From Minwuia thermotolerans (GTDB lineage: Bacteria > Pseudomonadota > Alphaproteobacteria > Minwuiales > Minwuiaceae), in the NCBI RefSeq assembly GCF_002924445.1, contig NZ_PIGG01000040.1, positions 167,126 through 231,125 of the forward strand: 64,000 nucleotides of DNA, written 5' to 3'. Below, in pieces: positions 16,037 through 24,261 of this stretch. Both the position numbers and the translations under genes were made by a program. Position 1 is the stretch's first letter; every line of letters starts with the position of its first letter. Under the pieces are notes generated by a model. It saw nothing but the letters and a program-made list of their open reading frames with translations, ran no database searches and was not told where the DNA came from.

Positions 16037-18324
16037 GCGGTAATCTCCGTGAGCTGGGCGTCGGAAAGCCGGACGGGCCAGAGCGCCGCTTCCTCGAGGC
16101 CGATATTGTGGTGGGTGTCCCAGGACTGGGTCGGCTCCGCGCCGACGATCAGATGGGTGAGGCGCGCCGGATCGGGCTGTGCGGGCGTGGCCGTGGCCGG
16201 ATCGCCCTCGCCGTCGACCTCGAAGACCGATCCAGCGCCGTCGACGGCCGCCGCCACGGCGACCGAAGCCCCCGCCACGCGCGCCGCACCCTCGCCCAGG
16301 GCATCGAGGCCGCCCGCGGGCGTCTCGATCACCGCGCCCGGCTTCTCGGCAGCCGCGCCGCCGGCATGGCCGTGCCGGAAGGCCAGATACTGATCGGCGC
16401 CGTCCGCGGCGTCGCCGAGGCTGAGCGGATGGGCGTTATCCCCGCCGGCGCCGTCGGGACCCAGATAGCGGTAGCGAGCCAGCAGCGTGAACTCGGCTGC
16501 CGCCACGGGATGGGGCAGCGCCACCTGCAGCGCGTCTGCGGGCCGGGTGACCTGGGCGGCCTCGGTCGGGATATAGCTTGAGGCGCGCCCGCCCGCCTCG
16601 ACCTGGTAGCCGAAGAAGTCCGCGAAGCCTTCTGCCGCGGCTTCCGCCGAACCGAGGTCCTGAGCGTTCCAGGCGGGGAAGGCCCTGACGTCCAGGTAGT
16701 CCAGCGCCTGCGCACCGGGATCGGGAAGCGTCAGCCGCCCCCAGCAGCGGACCCAGCCGTCGGCCCAGTGCTCGAAGCCGTGTGCGTCCCAGGCCCCGGT
16801 CAGGTTCGTCGTCTCCGCCGTCGAGAAGGGCAGCAGCGCCGCGTCGAACAGCTTGTTCCGGGCGGGCAGCGCGTCGTCGAATACGAAGACCCGGAGGGCC
16901 GGATAGACGCCAGGGTCGGAGCGGCGCACCCAGGCGCTGACGGTCAGCGCCGAGCCCGGCTGAAAGCCGCTCAGGTCGATGAACTGGCGCCGGCTGGAGC
17001 TGACACCCGATTCGGTATCGGTGACGCGCGTGCTCTGCCCGCCGTCCGGGGCGGTGGCGCCGATGCCGGTCGTGGGCGCGCCGCTGTCGATCCACGGCGC
17101 GGCGGCGAGGTCGGCGGACTGCAGACAGAGATTGGTCGCCGCTTCCTCCTTCAGGACGTAGAGCGGCCGGCCCGACTGCGGATCGTGCCACAGCCGCGCG
17201 GCGTCCGCGGCGACGGTCGTCAGCCGCCGGCCGGGGCCGGCGGTCGTGGCCGCGCCATCCCTTTCGCAGGTCACGAGGCCCGTCCCGTGGCCGATCGAAG
17301 GCGCCAGCACCAGCGCCGGCGGCGGCGTCGCCGGATGACGGCGCAGGAAATCAGCCCGCGCCGCCACCTGGGCGGCCTCGCCGACCGCGCCGAGTTCGGC
17401 GGCGACCTGCGCGACCGCGCCTGCCGCAATGCCGACGGCCTCGATCTCCGCGGCGAGCGGCGCCAGCGCCGCGACAGCGGCGGCATCGACGGCGGCCGTC
17501 GCCGAGAGGTCGCGCACACGGATGGCGGCGCCGTCGGCGGGCGCAGCGGCGAAACTCAGCGTCGCACCGTCGACGGAATAGTCTTGCGGGTCGATGACGG
17601 CGCCGTCGACGGTCACGATCAGGGCCAGATGACTGACCGGCGCGGCGGCGAGGGCGAAATCGGTGCCGGTCCCGTCGCCGGCGAAGGAACTCGCGGCGGG
17701 CACGTTCTGCACCAGCGCGGCAATACCGTCCGCATCCTCCTGGGCCGACGCCGCGCTGGCCTCGGCGCTGGCGGCGGAAGCGGCCGCCGACGCCTCCAGC
17801 GCGGCCGCGTTCTCGACCTGCTGCAGGCTGGCGCTGAGGGGGCCGGCCACGGGCTCGCCGTCGCCATCGAAGGCAAGCAGGCGGTTGGCCAGCGCGGTCT
17901 TCGCCGGGGCCTCGGCCAGCGCCGGGGCGGCGTCGCGATCGGCGAGACGCAGCGTGCGGTCCAGCCGGCCGCGCAGTTCCTGCGCGATCGCGGTGAGGCG
18001 GTCCAGCTCCGTGTTCAGCACATCGGCGCGCAGCGCGCCGCCGGGCAGGAAGTCGCTCACGCGCTCGATCGCGGTGCGCCGGGCGATGACGATCTCGACC
18101 CCGGCTGCCGGCGCGACGGCGAACGTCACCGCTCCGCCGCCGCTCTCCCCCGCTCCGTCGACGGTGTAGTCCGCGTCGAGGGTCTTCACAGCGCCGTCCG
18201 CCCAGACGGCGAGATCGGCCGCCGCCAGATACGGAAAGGGCGCGGCGAAGACCGTGGCCGCGCCGTCGCCCAGATGGGCGATCCGGGGTTCGGTGTCGTT
18301 GATCTTGACGTGTTCGTCGCTCAT
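16033..18324 (-). CDS. T7-like phage tail fibre protein
   Basis: A 763-residue protein. Its first about 140 residues match the T7 gp17-type N-terminal domain that attaches fibres to the virion: FAAPFPYLAAADLAVWADG, then RRTAIERVSDFLPGGALRADVLNTELDRL. An Ala-rich coiled-coil stretch (about 165-200) and a second similar beta unit (GTDFALAAAPVSHLALIVTVDGAVIDPQDY) follow. The C-terminal half looks like a concanavalin/carbohydrate-binding receptor domain (SADLAAAPWIDSGA; GSALTVSAWVRR; FGYQVEAGGRASSYIPTEAAQVTRPAD). It starts the minus-strand phage block and appears intact. Confidence 0.82.
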   Translation of the reverse strand: MSDEHVKINDTEPRIAHLGDGAATVFAAPFPYLAAADLAVWADGAVKTLDADYTVDGAGESGGGAVTFAVAPAAGVEIVIARRTAIERVSDFLPGGALRADVLNTELDRLTAIAQELRGRLDRTLRLADRDAAPALAEAPAKTALANRLLAFDGDGEPVAGPLSASLQQVENAAALEASAAASAASAEASAASAQEDADGIAALVQNVPAASSFAGDGTGTDFALAAAPVSHLALIVTVDGAVIDPQDYSVDGATLSFAAAPADGAAIRVRDLSATAAVDAAAVAALAPLAAEIEAVGIAAGAVAQVAAELGAVGEAAQVAARADFLRRHPATPPPALVLAPSIGHGTGLVTCERDGAATTAGPGRRLTTVAADAARLWHDPQSGRPLYVLKEEAATNLCLQSADLAAAPWIDSGAPTTGIGATAPDGGQSTRVTDTESGVSSSRRQFIDLSGFQPGSALTVSAWVRRSDPGVYPALRVFVFDDALPARNKLFDAALLPFSTAETTNLTGAWDAHGFEHWADGWVRCWGRLTLPDPGAQALDYLDVRAFPAWNAQDLGSAEAAAEGFADFFGYQVEAGGRASSYIPTEAAQVTRPADALQVALPHPVAAAEFTLLARYRYLGPDGAGGDNAHPLSLGDAADGADQYLAFRHGHAGGAAAEKPGAVIETPAGGLDALGEGAARVAGASVAVAAAVDGAGSVFEVDGEGDPATATPAQPDPARLTHLIVGAEPTQSWDTHHNIGLEEAALWPVRLSDAQLTEITA

Positions 18325-18464
18325 CGCGCGCTCCGCATCGGCTGTTGCATCTGCCGGTGAAGTTACCGGCTGGGCCGCAAGCCGTATCCGCTTTTCGAAG
18401 GGGTGCCCAAGCCGGGGCCTTGCTCTAAAGTGCCGCCTGTCGAGACGAGGGAGAGGAAACCAGC

Positions 18465-19379
18465 ATGAGCGTGAAGAAGCCGGCGGTCGCCATCGCCGCC
18501 CTGCCCGGCCGGCGGCAGCGGATGATCGAGTGGGCCAAGGAAGTGGAGGGCCGCGGCTTCGCCGGCGTCTTCGTGACCAGCGTGTCGGCCTGCCTGCCCT
18601 TCTGCCAGGCAGTCCTGCAGGAGACGAGCCGCATTACCGTCGGCAGCTCGATCCAGCCGATCTACTTCCAGAGCGCGCGGCTGCTGGCCGACAATGCGGC
18701 CTTCATGCACGAGATCTCCGGCGGCCGGTTCCGTCTCGGCATCGGCATCAGCCACGCGCCGGCGCTGCAGCGCTATGGCGTGAACAATTCCGGCAAGCCG
18801 CTCACCGACATGCGTCGTTATGTCGAGGAGCTGCGCGACGCAGAGCAGGAGGTCGGCCCGCTGCCGCCCGTGGTGCTGGCGACGCTGCGCAACCGCATGC
18901 TCGATCTCGCCGTCGAGAAGGCCGATGGCGCGGTCTGGGCCAACGGCCCGCGCGAGATGGTCAGGAAGCAACTCGCCGAGCGTCCGCGCACCGCCGGGGA
19001 CGACTTCTCCACCTCAGCCATGATCCCGACGGTGATCGACGACGACGTCACCGCGGCCCGCGCCGTGCACCGCAAGACGCTGGCGCGCTACGTGCAGTTG
19101 CCCAATTACCGCGCCTACTGGAAGACCGCCGGCTTCGAGCAGGAGATGACCGACATCGAGGCGGCGATCGAGAGCGGCGATCTGGACCGGCTGCCCGGGA
19201 TCATGAGCGACGAATGGCTGGACAGCACCACGCTCTCCGGCCCCGAAAGCCGGGTCATGGAGGGCGTCGAAGCCTGGTACGAGGCCGGGATCAAGACGCC
19301 GATCCTGGTGCCCTCGGCGATCAAGGGCGGCCAGACGGCGGGACTGGCGGCGATCTTCGACATGTTCGACCGCGCCTGA
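18465..19379 (+). CDS. LLM-class (luciferase-like) flavin-dependent oxidoreductase
   Basis: A 304-residue TIM-barrel protein of the bacterial luciferase-like superfamily, which uses FMN or F420 as cofactor. Features are the start MSVKKPAVAIAALPGRRQRMIEWAKEVEGRGFAGVFV, SRITVGSSIQPIYFQ, the core ADNAAFMHEISGGRFRLGIGISHAP, and the C-terminal PILVPSAIKGG. A GAGAGGAAA site precedes the ATG. It is followed 12 bp later by a metallophosphatase gene and lies between the two phage blocks. Substrate not deducible. Confidence 0.88.
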   Translation: MSVKKPAVAIAALPGRRQRMIEWAKEVEGRGFAGVFVTSVSACLPFCQAVLQETSRITVGSSIQPIYFQSARLLADNAAFMHEISGGRFRLGIGISHAPALQRYGVNNSGKPLTDMRRYVEELRDAEQEVGPLPPVVLATLRNRMLDLAVEKADGAVWANGPREMVRKQLAERPRTAGDDFSTSAMIPTVIDDDVTAARAVHRKTLARYVQLPNYRAYWKTAGFEQEMTDIEAAIESGDLDRLPGIMSDEWLDSTTLSGPESRVMEGVEAWYEAGIKTPILVPSAIKGGQTAGLAAIFDMFDRA

Positions 19380-19391
19380 GGCGGCGGGCCG

Positions 19392-20252
19392 GTGCGGATC
19401 GCCCAGATTTCCGACACCCATCTGAGCGACCGCCACGGCTTTTTCCACGACAACTTCCTGCGGGTCGCCGAGGCGGTGAACGCCTGGGCGCCGGACCTGG
19501 TGATCCACACCGGCGACCTGTCGATCAACGGCGCCGACCGGGCCGCCGACATCGCCTTCTCGGTCGCCGAGATGGCGCGCTTCGACGCGCCGGTCCTGGT
19601 CCTGCCCGGCAACCACGACATCGGCGAGGAGCCGGGCTTCATGCAGCTCGGTCAGCCGACGGACGAACGCCGGCTGGCGCGCTATGGCGCGATCGCGGGT
19701 CCGGACCGCTGGGCGCGCGATGCAGGGCGCTGGCGGCTGATCGGCATCAACGCGCAGGTGATCGGCACCGGCCTCGGCCGGGAGCGTGAACAGGACGCCT
19801 GGCTCCGCGGCGAACTCGACGCCGCGAACGGCCGGCCGGTCGGCGTCTTCACCCACAAGCCGCTGTTCTTCCCGCGCCAGCTGGGGGAAGGCGACCGCCC
19901 GGCGGAAATCTTCCTGCCCGCGGGCGCCAGGGCGCGGCTGTTCAGCCTGTTGCGCCGCCACCGGGTCCGCTTCGTCGCCAGCGGCCATCTGCACAAGTAT
20001 CTCGACGTCGCCGTAGGGCCGACGCGCTTCGTCTGGGCGCCGGCCACGGCCTACCGCTCCGGTTTGGACGTTGGCGTCGCCCGGCCCTGTCTGGGGTTCC
20101 TCAAGCTGGCGTTGTCAGGCGACGCCTTCCGTTTCGAGCTGGTCGAGCCGGACGGCATGGTCGACCGCCGGCTCAAACCCTTGAAGGGCGGCGAACGCTA
20201 TCTCAAGGACGCGCCGCCCGCGCCCGTGACGCCCGACCGGGCGGCGGAATGA
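19392..20252 (+). CDS. Calcineurin-like metallophosphoesterase
   Basis: A 286-residue phosphoesterase with the metal-site motifs in order: RIAQISDTHLSDRHGF (DxH), DLVIHTGDLSINGAD (GDxxxxG), LVLPGNHDIGEE (GNHD/E), then VGVFTHKPLF and RFVASGHLHKYLDV (GHxH). Members hydrolyse phosphodiesters or phosphomonoesters (cAMP, lipid or nucleotide substrates); which one is unknown. The start is GTG 19392, 12 bp after the upstream LLM gene, suggesting an operon. Confidence 0.88.
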   Translation: MRIAQISDTHLSDRHGFFHDNFLRVAEAVNAWAPDLVIHTGDLSINGADRAADIAFSVAEMARFDAPVLVLPGNHDIGEEPGFMQLGQPTDERRLARYGAIAGPDRWARDAGRWRLIGINAQVIGTGLGREREQDAWLRGELDAANGRPVGVFTHKPLFFPRQLGEGDRPAEIFLPAGARARLFSLLRRHRVRFVASGHLHKYLDVAVGPTRFVWAPATAYRSGLDVGVARPCLGFLKLALSGDAFRFELVEPDGMVDRRLKPLKGGERYLKDAPPAPVTPDRAAE

Positions 20253-20343
20253 CGATCGAGGGGGGTACGCTTGGCGAGCCACCGCCTATCCTGCCGCCTC
20301 GACGGCCGGCGCGGCCGGCCCGGATCGAGCGAGGAGAACGGCA

Positions 20344-20541
20344 ATGGCGAAGATCGGCGGCGGCGGCAACACGGCCGCGCTCGAAGCGGCGACAAAACGA
20401 GAGGAAGAGGAGGCGCAGCGCCTGGAGGCCAAGAACGATGCGCGCGTGCGCAATCTCAGGGCCCGGCGGGGCGGACGCCGCGCCCTGCTCGCCTTCACCG
20501 ACACCGCCCCGACCGCGGGCCTGCAGACCACACTGGGCTAG
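20344..20541 (+). CDS. Small phage-like virion-associated protein
   Basis: A 65-residue protein with a Gly-rich start (MAKIGGGGN), a charged central helix (EAATKREEEEAQRLEAKNDARV) and a C-terminus NLRARRGGRRALLAFTDTAPTAG. This architecture, especially the RRGGRRALL-like stretch followed by a threonine- and glycine-rich tail, is common among very small proteins near podovirus structural genes. A GAGGAGA ribosome-binding site precedes the ATG. It lies between the two phage blocks and suggests they were once one prophage. The family assignment is by pattern only. Confidence 0.6.
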   Translation: MAKIGGGGNTAALEAATKREEEEAQRLEAKNDARVRNLRARRGGRRALLAFTDTAPTAGLQTTLG

Positions 20542-20647
20542 GCAAGCGCAACCTCCGGGACCGGCGCGGCGCGCCCGCTGAATTGTCGCGCCGGCGGTCG
20601 GTCGCGTTCTTTCCGAAGGGACGCCGGATCTTGCGGAGATGCTCAGG

Positions 20648-20745
20648 CATGAATCCCGGGTTCCGGCTGCGCCGGCCCCGGGATTCGGGCATCGGCTATC
20701 TCCTGGACGGGCCGGCGGCCCGATCCGGGACCCATGCCTGAGCCT
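20648..20745. repeat. GC-rich palindromic intergenic region
   Basis: Between the small phage-like gene and the carotenoid oxygenase end, the sequence carries arms such as AATCCCGGG/CCCGGGATT (from about 20651) and a second hairpin around GGCCGGCGGCC. It resembles dispersed GC-rich intergenic palindromes but differs from the paired-hairpin family elsewhere in the window. Confidence 0.4.
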
Positions 20746-20768
20746 GTAGGCCTCGACCAGGCAGGCCC

Positions 20769-22181
20769 TCAGACCCCCGGCGCCCAGTTGCCGTGGAAGC
20801 CGTGGGGCACGCGGCAGGGGATCTCGGCCACCGCCACCGGTTCGCCGTCCACGTCCAGGGCGTTGAGGATCACCAGATCGCTGCGGTTCTGCTCGGCGCG
20901 GTAGACGTTGAACAGCAGCCAGCCGTCGCCCTCGGCCGCATCGGGTGCGCGGGGCACGAACACCGGCTCCGAGACGTGATGCGCCTCGCCGTCGGAGAAG
21001 ACGGTGCGGCGGTCGCTCTCCAGGTCCGCGTGGACGATCTCCGTCCAGTTGCCCCGGTCGCCCTTGCGGCGCTGCTCGACGGCGGCGAACCAGCCATGGC
21101 GGTAGCCGAGGCCGGCGCGACGTTCGTCGAAGCGCGGGAACTCGCCCGGCCGGCCGTCCAGCACCTGCTCCTTCACCTCGTCGCGGGCGGGATCGATGGT
21201 CCAGCGCACCAGCCGCGCCGTGGCTTTCGCCGGGTCGCCTGGCGTGCCGTCGGCATGGGGGAACAGCGGCGCGGCCTCGTACTTCATGACGTCAGCGACG
21301 ATCCGGCCCTCCCGTTCGAAGGCGTTCATCGGGTGGAAGACGTAACAGGACGGAATCTCGATCCAGTGGGTCATCTCCGGGTGCTGGCCGCGCTTCAGCA
21401 CGCCCAGCCAGCCGGGCTTGTCGGGCTCCCAGGCGAAGGGCGGCCTGCCCGCCATGGCGCGCTCCAGGCTGCCGGTCAGCGGCAGGACGGGAAAGACCAC
21501 GTGCCCCTCGGTGACGATGAAGTCGTGGATCATCGCGGCATAGGGCGCATCGAAGGCCGCCGCCTGGGTGACGTTTCCGCCGGCGTCGACGACGTGATAG
21601 CTCAGCCGGTCGGTGAAATAGCCGCCGACGGAATAGCCGAAGAACAGCATCTCGCCGGTGGCCGGATCGATCTTCGGGTGCGCGGTCATACGCCCGCCGG
21701 TCAGGCCGCCGTCGAAATCGAAATATCCCTTCGAGGCGAGATCCGCCGGATTCATCTCGAAGGGCGGATGCGCCTCCTCCAGCGCCAGCAGGCGTCCGCC
21801 GTGCCAGACGATGTTGGTGTTGGCGAGGCCGGAGTCCTTCCCGCGCGCCTCGTCCGCCGAGGTCAGGGGATTGCCGAAGGTGCCGAACAGCGCCTCGCCC
21901 GCGGCGCGCTCCAGCTCGAACTTGGGCGTCCTGACCCAGCGGTTGGACCAGCCCACGCGGCCGTCGCGGATGCGGAAGGCGTGGACCATGCCGTCCCCGG
22001 CGAACCAGTGATGCTGGCGGTCGCGCGGCGGGTATTGCGGGTTCGGCCCGATGCGGAACAGCGTGCCGTCCAGCTCCGGCGGGATCGCGCCGCGCACCAC
22101 CAGGTCCGGCGCATCCGCTTCCATGAGGAGCGGCGCGTAATTGCCGGAAAGCTGCGGATGGTCGGGAAAGGGCGCGGTCAT
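20769..22181 (-). CDS. Carotenoid oxygenase (RPE65/lignostilbene dioxygenase family)
   Basis: A 470-residue seven-bladed propeller protein of the non-haem iron carotenoid-cleavage dioxygenase family. Motifs include LDGTLFRIGPNPQYPPRDRQHHWFAGDGMVHAFRI at the N-terminus, the histidine-bearing segments GGRMTAHPKIDPATGEM, AAMIHDFIVTEGHVVFPV and SCYVFHPMNAFE, and the terminal His in CRVPHGFHGNWAPG. Together these supply the four iron-binding histidines. ATG 22181 is preceded by GAGGAGA; the frame's extension to 22403 runs through the capsid-gene promoter and is rejected. It could cleave carotenoids or stilbene-type aromatics; the sequence does not say which. Confidence 0.9.
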   Translation of the reverse strand: MTAPFPDHPQLSGNYAPLLMEADAPDLVVRGAIPPELDGTLFRIGPNPQYPPRDRQHHWFAGDGMVHAFRIRDGRVGWSNRWVRTPKFELERAAGEALFGTFGNPLTSADEARGKDSGLANTNIVWHGGRLLALEEAHPPFEMNPADLASKGYFDFDGGLTGGRMTAHPKIDPATGEMLFFGYSVGGYFTDRLSYHVVDAGGNVTQAAAFDAPYAAMIHDFIVTEGHVVFPVLPLTGSLERAMAGRPPFAWEPDKPGWLGVLKRGQHPEMTHWIEIPSCYVFHPMNAFEREGRIVADVMKYEAAPLFPHADGTPGDPAKATARLVRWTIDPARDEVKEQVLDGRPGEFPRFDERRAGLGYRHGWFAAVEQRRKGDRGNWTEIVHADLESDRRTVFSDGEAHHVSEPVFVPRAPDAAEGDGWLLFNVYRAEQNRSDLVILNALDVDGEPVAVAEIPCRVPHGFHGNWAPGV

Positions 22182-22263
22182 CGGCAGTCTCCTCGGGCGT
22201 TGGCGGCGGTGCAGCCTAGCGCGCAAGCCGGGCAGCCGGAAGCGCGACAGCCGTGACCGACGC

Positions 22264-22292
22264 TTGACAATAGCGGTAAATTTACACAATAT
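22264..22292 (+). promoter_or_regulatory. Strong promoter with embedded palindrome upstream of the capsid gene
   Basis: A consensus -35 (TTGACA, 22264-22269) is followed after exactly 17 bp by CAATAT (22287-22292). The spacer contains the perfect palindrome GTAAATTTAC (22276-22285). This AT-rich patch stands out in very GC-rich DNA and looks like a repressor-controlled promoter for the capsid-tail block, with a leader of about 115 nt. Confidence 0.65.
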
Positions 22293-22414
22293 GCCGCCAC
22301 GCTCGCACCGCCGGCCGATCCCTCGAAGGGACCCGTCGCGCGCGGCCCACCGGTCGGCCCATCTGTCGCGTGACGGACCCCTCCGGCAATCCCGAGACAT
22401 CACCGGAGAGAATG

Positions 22415-23236
22415 ATGAGCGACACCGTCGATCAGATGTTCCGTCGCGAATACGCGACCAGCGTCCACATCGCCTATCAGCGCCAGGGGACGAAGCTGCG
22501 CAACACCGTGCGCAATCAGGACAAGGTGGAGGGCAGTTCCTGCGTCTTCCACAAGGTGGGCAAGGGCGCGGCCTCGACCAAGGCCCGCCACGGCATGGTG
22601 CCGACCATGAACGTCACCCACCAGTCGGTGGAATGCTTCCTGAAGGACTATTACGCCGGCGACTGGGTCGACAAGCTCGACCAGATCAAGTCGGGCTCGG
22701 AGGAGATGCATGTCCAGGCCAATGCCGGCGCCTATGCGCTCGGCCGCAAGACCGACGAACTGATCCTGGCCGAGATGGACAAGTCCGCCAACATCGTGGC
22801 CACCACCGCCGGCGGCCTGACCAAGGCCAAGGTGCTGGAGGCCTTCGAGATGCTGGGCGAGGCCGACGTGCCCGACGACGGCGACCGCTTCGCCGTCATC
22901 GGCTGGAAGCAGTGGTCGGAGCTGCTCGACATCCAGGAATTCGCCAATGCCGACTATGCCGGCGGCGACGACCTGCCCTGGAAGGGCACCCAGGCCAAGC
23001 GCTGGCTGGGCACGCTCTGGTTCCCGCATTCGGGACTGAACGCCGACGGCTCGGGCAACCGGCTCTGTCACTGGTACCACAAGACCGCCATCGGCCACGC
23101 CATCGGCGTCGACGTCCGCGCCGACATCTCCTGGCACGGCGACCGGGCCGCGCACTTCGTCAACAACTGGATGAGCCAGGGCACGGTGCTGATCGATGGC
23201 GACGGCATCGTCACCATCCCCTGCGCCGAATCCTGA
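22415..23236 (+). CDS. Phage major capsid protein
   Basis: A 273-residue protein recognised as a podovirus-type major capsid protein: MSDTVDQMFRREYATSVHIAYQRQGTKLRNTVR start, then SVECFLKDYYAGDWVDKLDQIK, FAVIGWKQWSELLDIQEFANADYAG, and the C-terminal IGHAIGVDVRADISWHGDRAAHFVNNWMSQGTVLID. Such proteins build the icosahedral head. Two adjacent ATGs (22412, 22415) are available; the second has better spacing to GGAGAG. No scaffolding, portal or terminase gene precedes it, where a phage would have them. The frame is intact with a strong promoter upstream. Confidence 0.82.
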   Translation: MSDTVDQMFRREYATSVHIAYQRQGTKLRNTVRNQDKVEGSSCVFHKVGKGAASTKARHGMVPTMNVTHQSVECFLKDYYAGDWVDKLDQIKSGSEEMHVQANAGAYALGRKTDELILAEMDKSANIVATTAGGLTKAKVLEAFEMLGEADVPDDGDRFAVIGWKQWSELLDIQEFANADYAGGDDLPWKGTQAKRWLGTLWFPHSGLNADGSGNRLCHWYHKTAIGHAIGVDVRADISWHGDRAAHFVNNWMSQGTVLIDGDGIVTIPCAES

Positions 23237-23256
23237 CCGCCGAAGGAGAGCTGAGC

Positions 23257-23520
23257 ATGGCATTCAAGATCGAGGAACTGGAACGCATGGCCGGCGGCGG
23301 CGCGGGCTTCGCGATGTGGGGCTATGTCACCGCCGACGACGACCTGGCCGACGTCACCGCGGCCGGCTATTTCGACGAGGCGCGCGACATGCTGCGCGTC
23401 GACGACTGGGTCTTCATCCGGGCCGGCGACGGCAGCGGCGTGGCCATCGTCAACGCCAATGCCGGGGGCACGGTGGATCTGACCGACGCCACCCAGATCG
23501 GCGCCGCCGACACGGCGTAG
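23257..23520 (+). CDS. Small phage structural-module protein, function unknown
   Basis: An 87-residue acidic protein: MAFKIEELERMAGGGAGFAMWGYVTADDDLADVTAAGYFDEA and a glycine-rich C-terminus ending in DLTDATQIGAADTA. A GGAGAG site precedes the ATG, 20 bp after the capsid stop. Its repetitive beta pattern around a central DDWVFIRAGDGSGVAIVNAN is common in small proteins placed just after podovirus capsid genes, where a head-decoration or completion role has been proposed; this is not shown here. Confidence 0.7.
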   Translation: MAFKIEELERMAGGGAGFAMWGYVTADDDLADVTAAGYFDEARDMLRVDDWVFIRAGDGSGVAIVNANAGGTVDLTDATQIGAADTA

Positions 23521-23544
23521 CCGCGCGGCGCACGTCCCTTTGGT

Positions 23545-23651
23545 GTCATCCCCGCCGCCGCACCGCGGCGCGCGGGGATCGACCCCCGGAGATGCACCGC
23601 GCCAGACCCTATGCCGATCCCCGTGTTGCGCTGCGCGGAAACGGGGATGAC
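23545..23651. repeat. Intergenic inverted repeat inside the phage operon
   Basis: Perfect 10-bp arms GTCATCCCCG (23545-23554) and CGGGGATGAC (23642-23651) bound a GC-rich block with a further internal hairpin. Such elements are typical chromosomal repeats rather than phage DNA. This one separates the small structural gene from the tail tubular A gene and suggests insertion after integration. Confidence 0.55.
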
Positions 23652-23684
23652 GAGAAATCCTATCCCTCAGCCCAGGAACGCCCC

Positions 23685-24260
23685 ATGGCCCTCAACCGCA
23701 TCCAGCTCTGCTCGCGCGCGCTGCTCAAGGTCGGCGCGAGCCCCGTCACCAGCTTCGAGGATGGCACCGCCGAGGCCGAGATCGCCGCGCTGCTCTACGG
23801 CGTCACCCGGGACGCGCTGATCTCCGGTCATCCCTGGTCCTTCGCCACGGCGCAGCAGGCGCTGCCGGCACTGACCGCAAAACCGCTCGCGGACTTCGAC
23901 CGCGCCTTCGCCCTGCCGGCCGATTTCCTGCGCGTGCTTTCCGTCGGCGCGGGCGGCTCGGCGCGCGGCCGCGGCGTCGCCTACCGCATTCACGAACGCC
24001 GACTGCACGCCAGCGCCGAGAGCCTCAACCTGACCTATGTCTTCCGCCCCGACGAGACGGCCTCCCCGCCTTTCTTCGACCAGGCGCTGATCGCCCGGCT
24101 GGCGGCCGAGTTCTGCCTGCCGCTGACCGAGAACACGGCCCGTACGGAAGCGCTCAGCCGCGCCGCCGAGGTCGAGTTCGCCCGCGCCCGCTCCATCGAC
24201 GGCCAGCAGCAGACACCGCAGGCGATCGAGAACTTCGCCCTGATCGAGGCGCGGTCCTGA
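23685..24260 (+). CDS. Tail tubular protein A-like (T7 gp11 type)
   Basis: A 191-residue protein: MALNRIQLCSRALLKVGASPVTSFEDGTAEAEIAALLYGVTRDALISGHPWSFATAQQALP, the standard start of phage adaptor proteins that join the portal to the tail. It continues ALPADFLRVLSVGAG and ends with FFDQALIARLAAEFCLPLTENTARTEALSRAAEVEFARARSIDGQQ. In T7-like phages gp11 forms the dodecameral adaptor ring. The stop is directly followed by the tail tubular B start, so the pair is translationally linked. It looks complete. Confidence 0.88.
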   Translation: MALNRIQLCSRALLKVGASPVTSFEDGTAEAEIAALLYGVTRDALISGHPWSFATAQQALPALTAKPLADFDRAFALPADFLRVLSVGAGGSARGRGVAYRIHERRLHASAESLNLTYVFRPDETASPPFFDQALIARLAAEFCLPLTENTARTEALSRAAEVEFARARSIDGQQQTPQAIENFALIEARS

Positions 24261-24261
24261 G

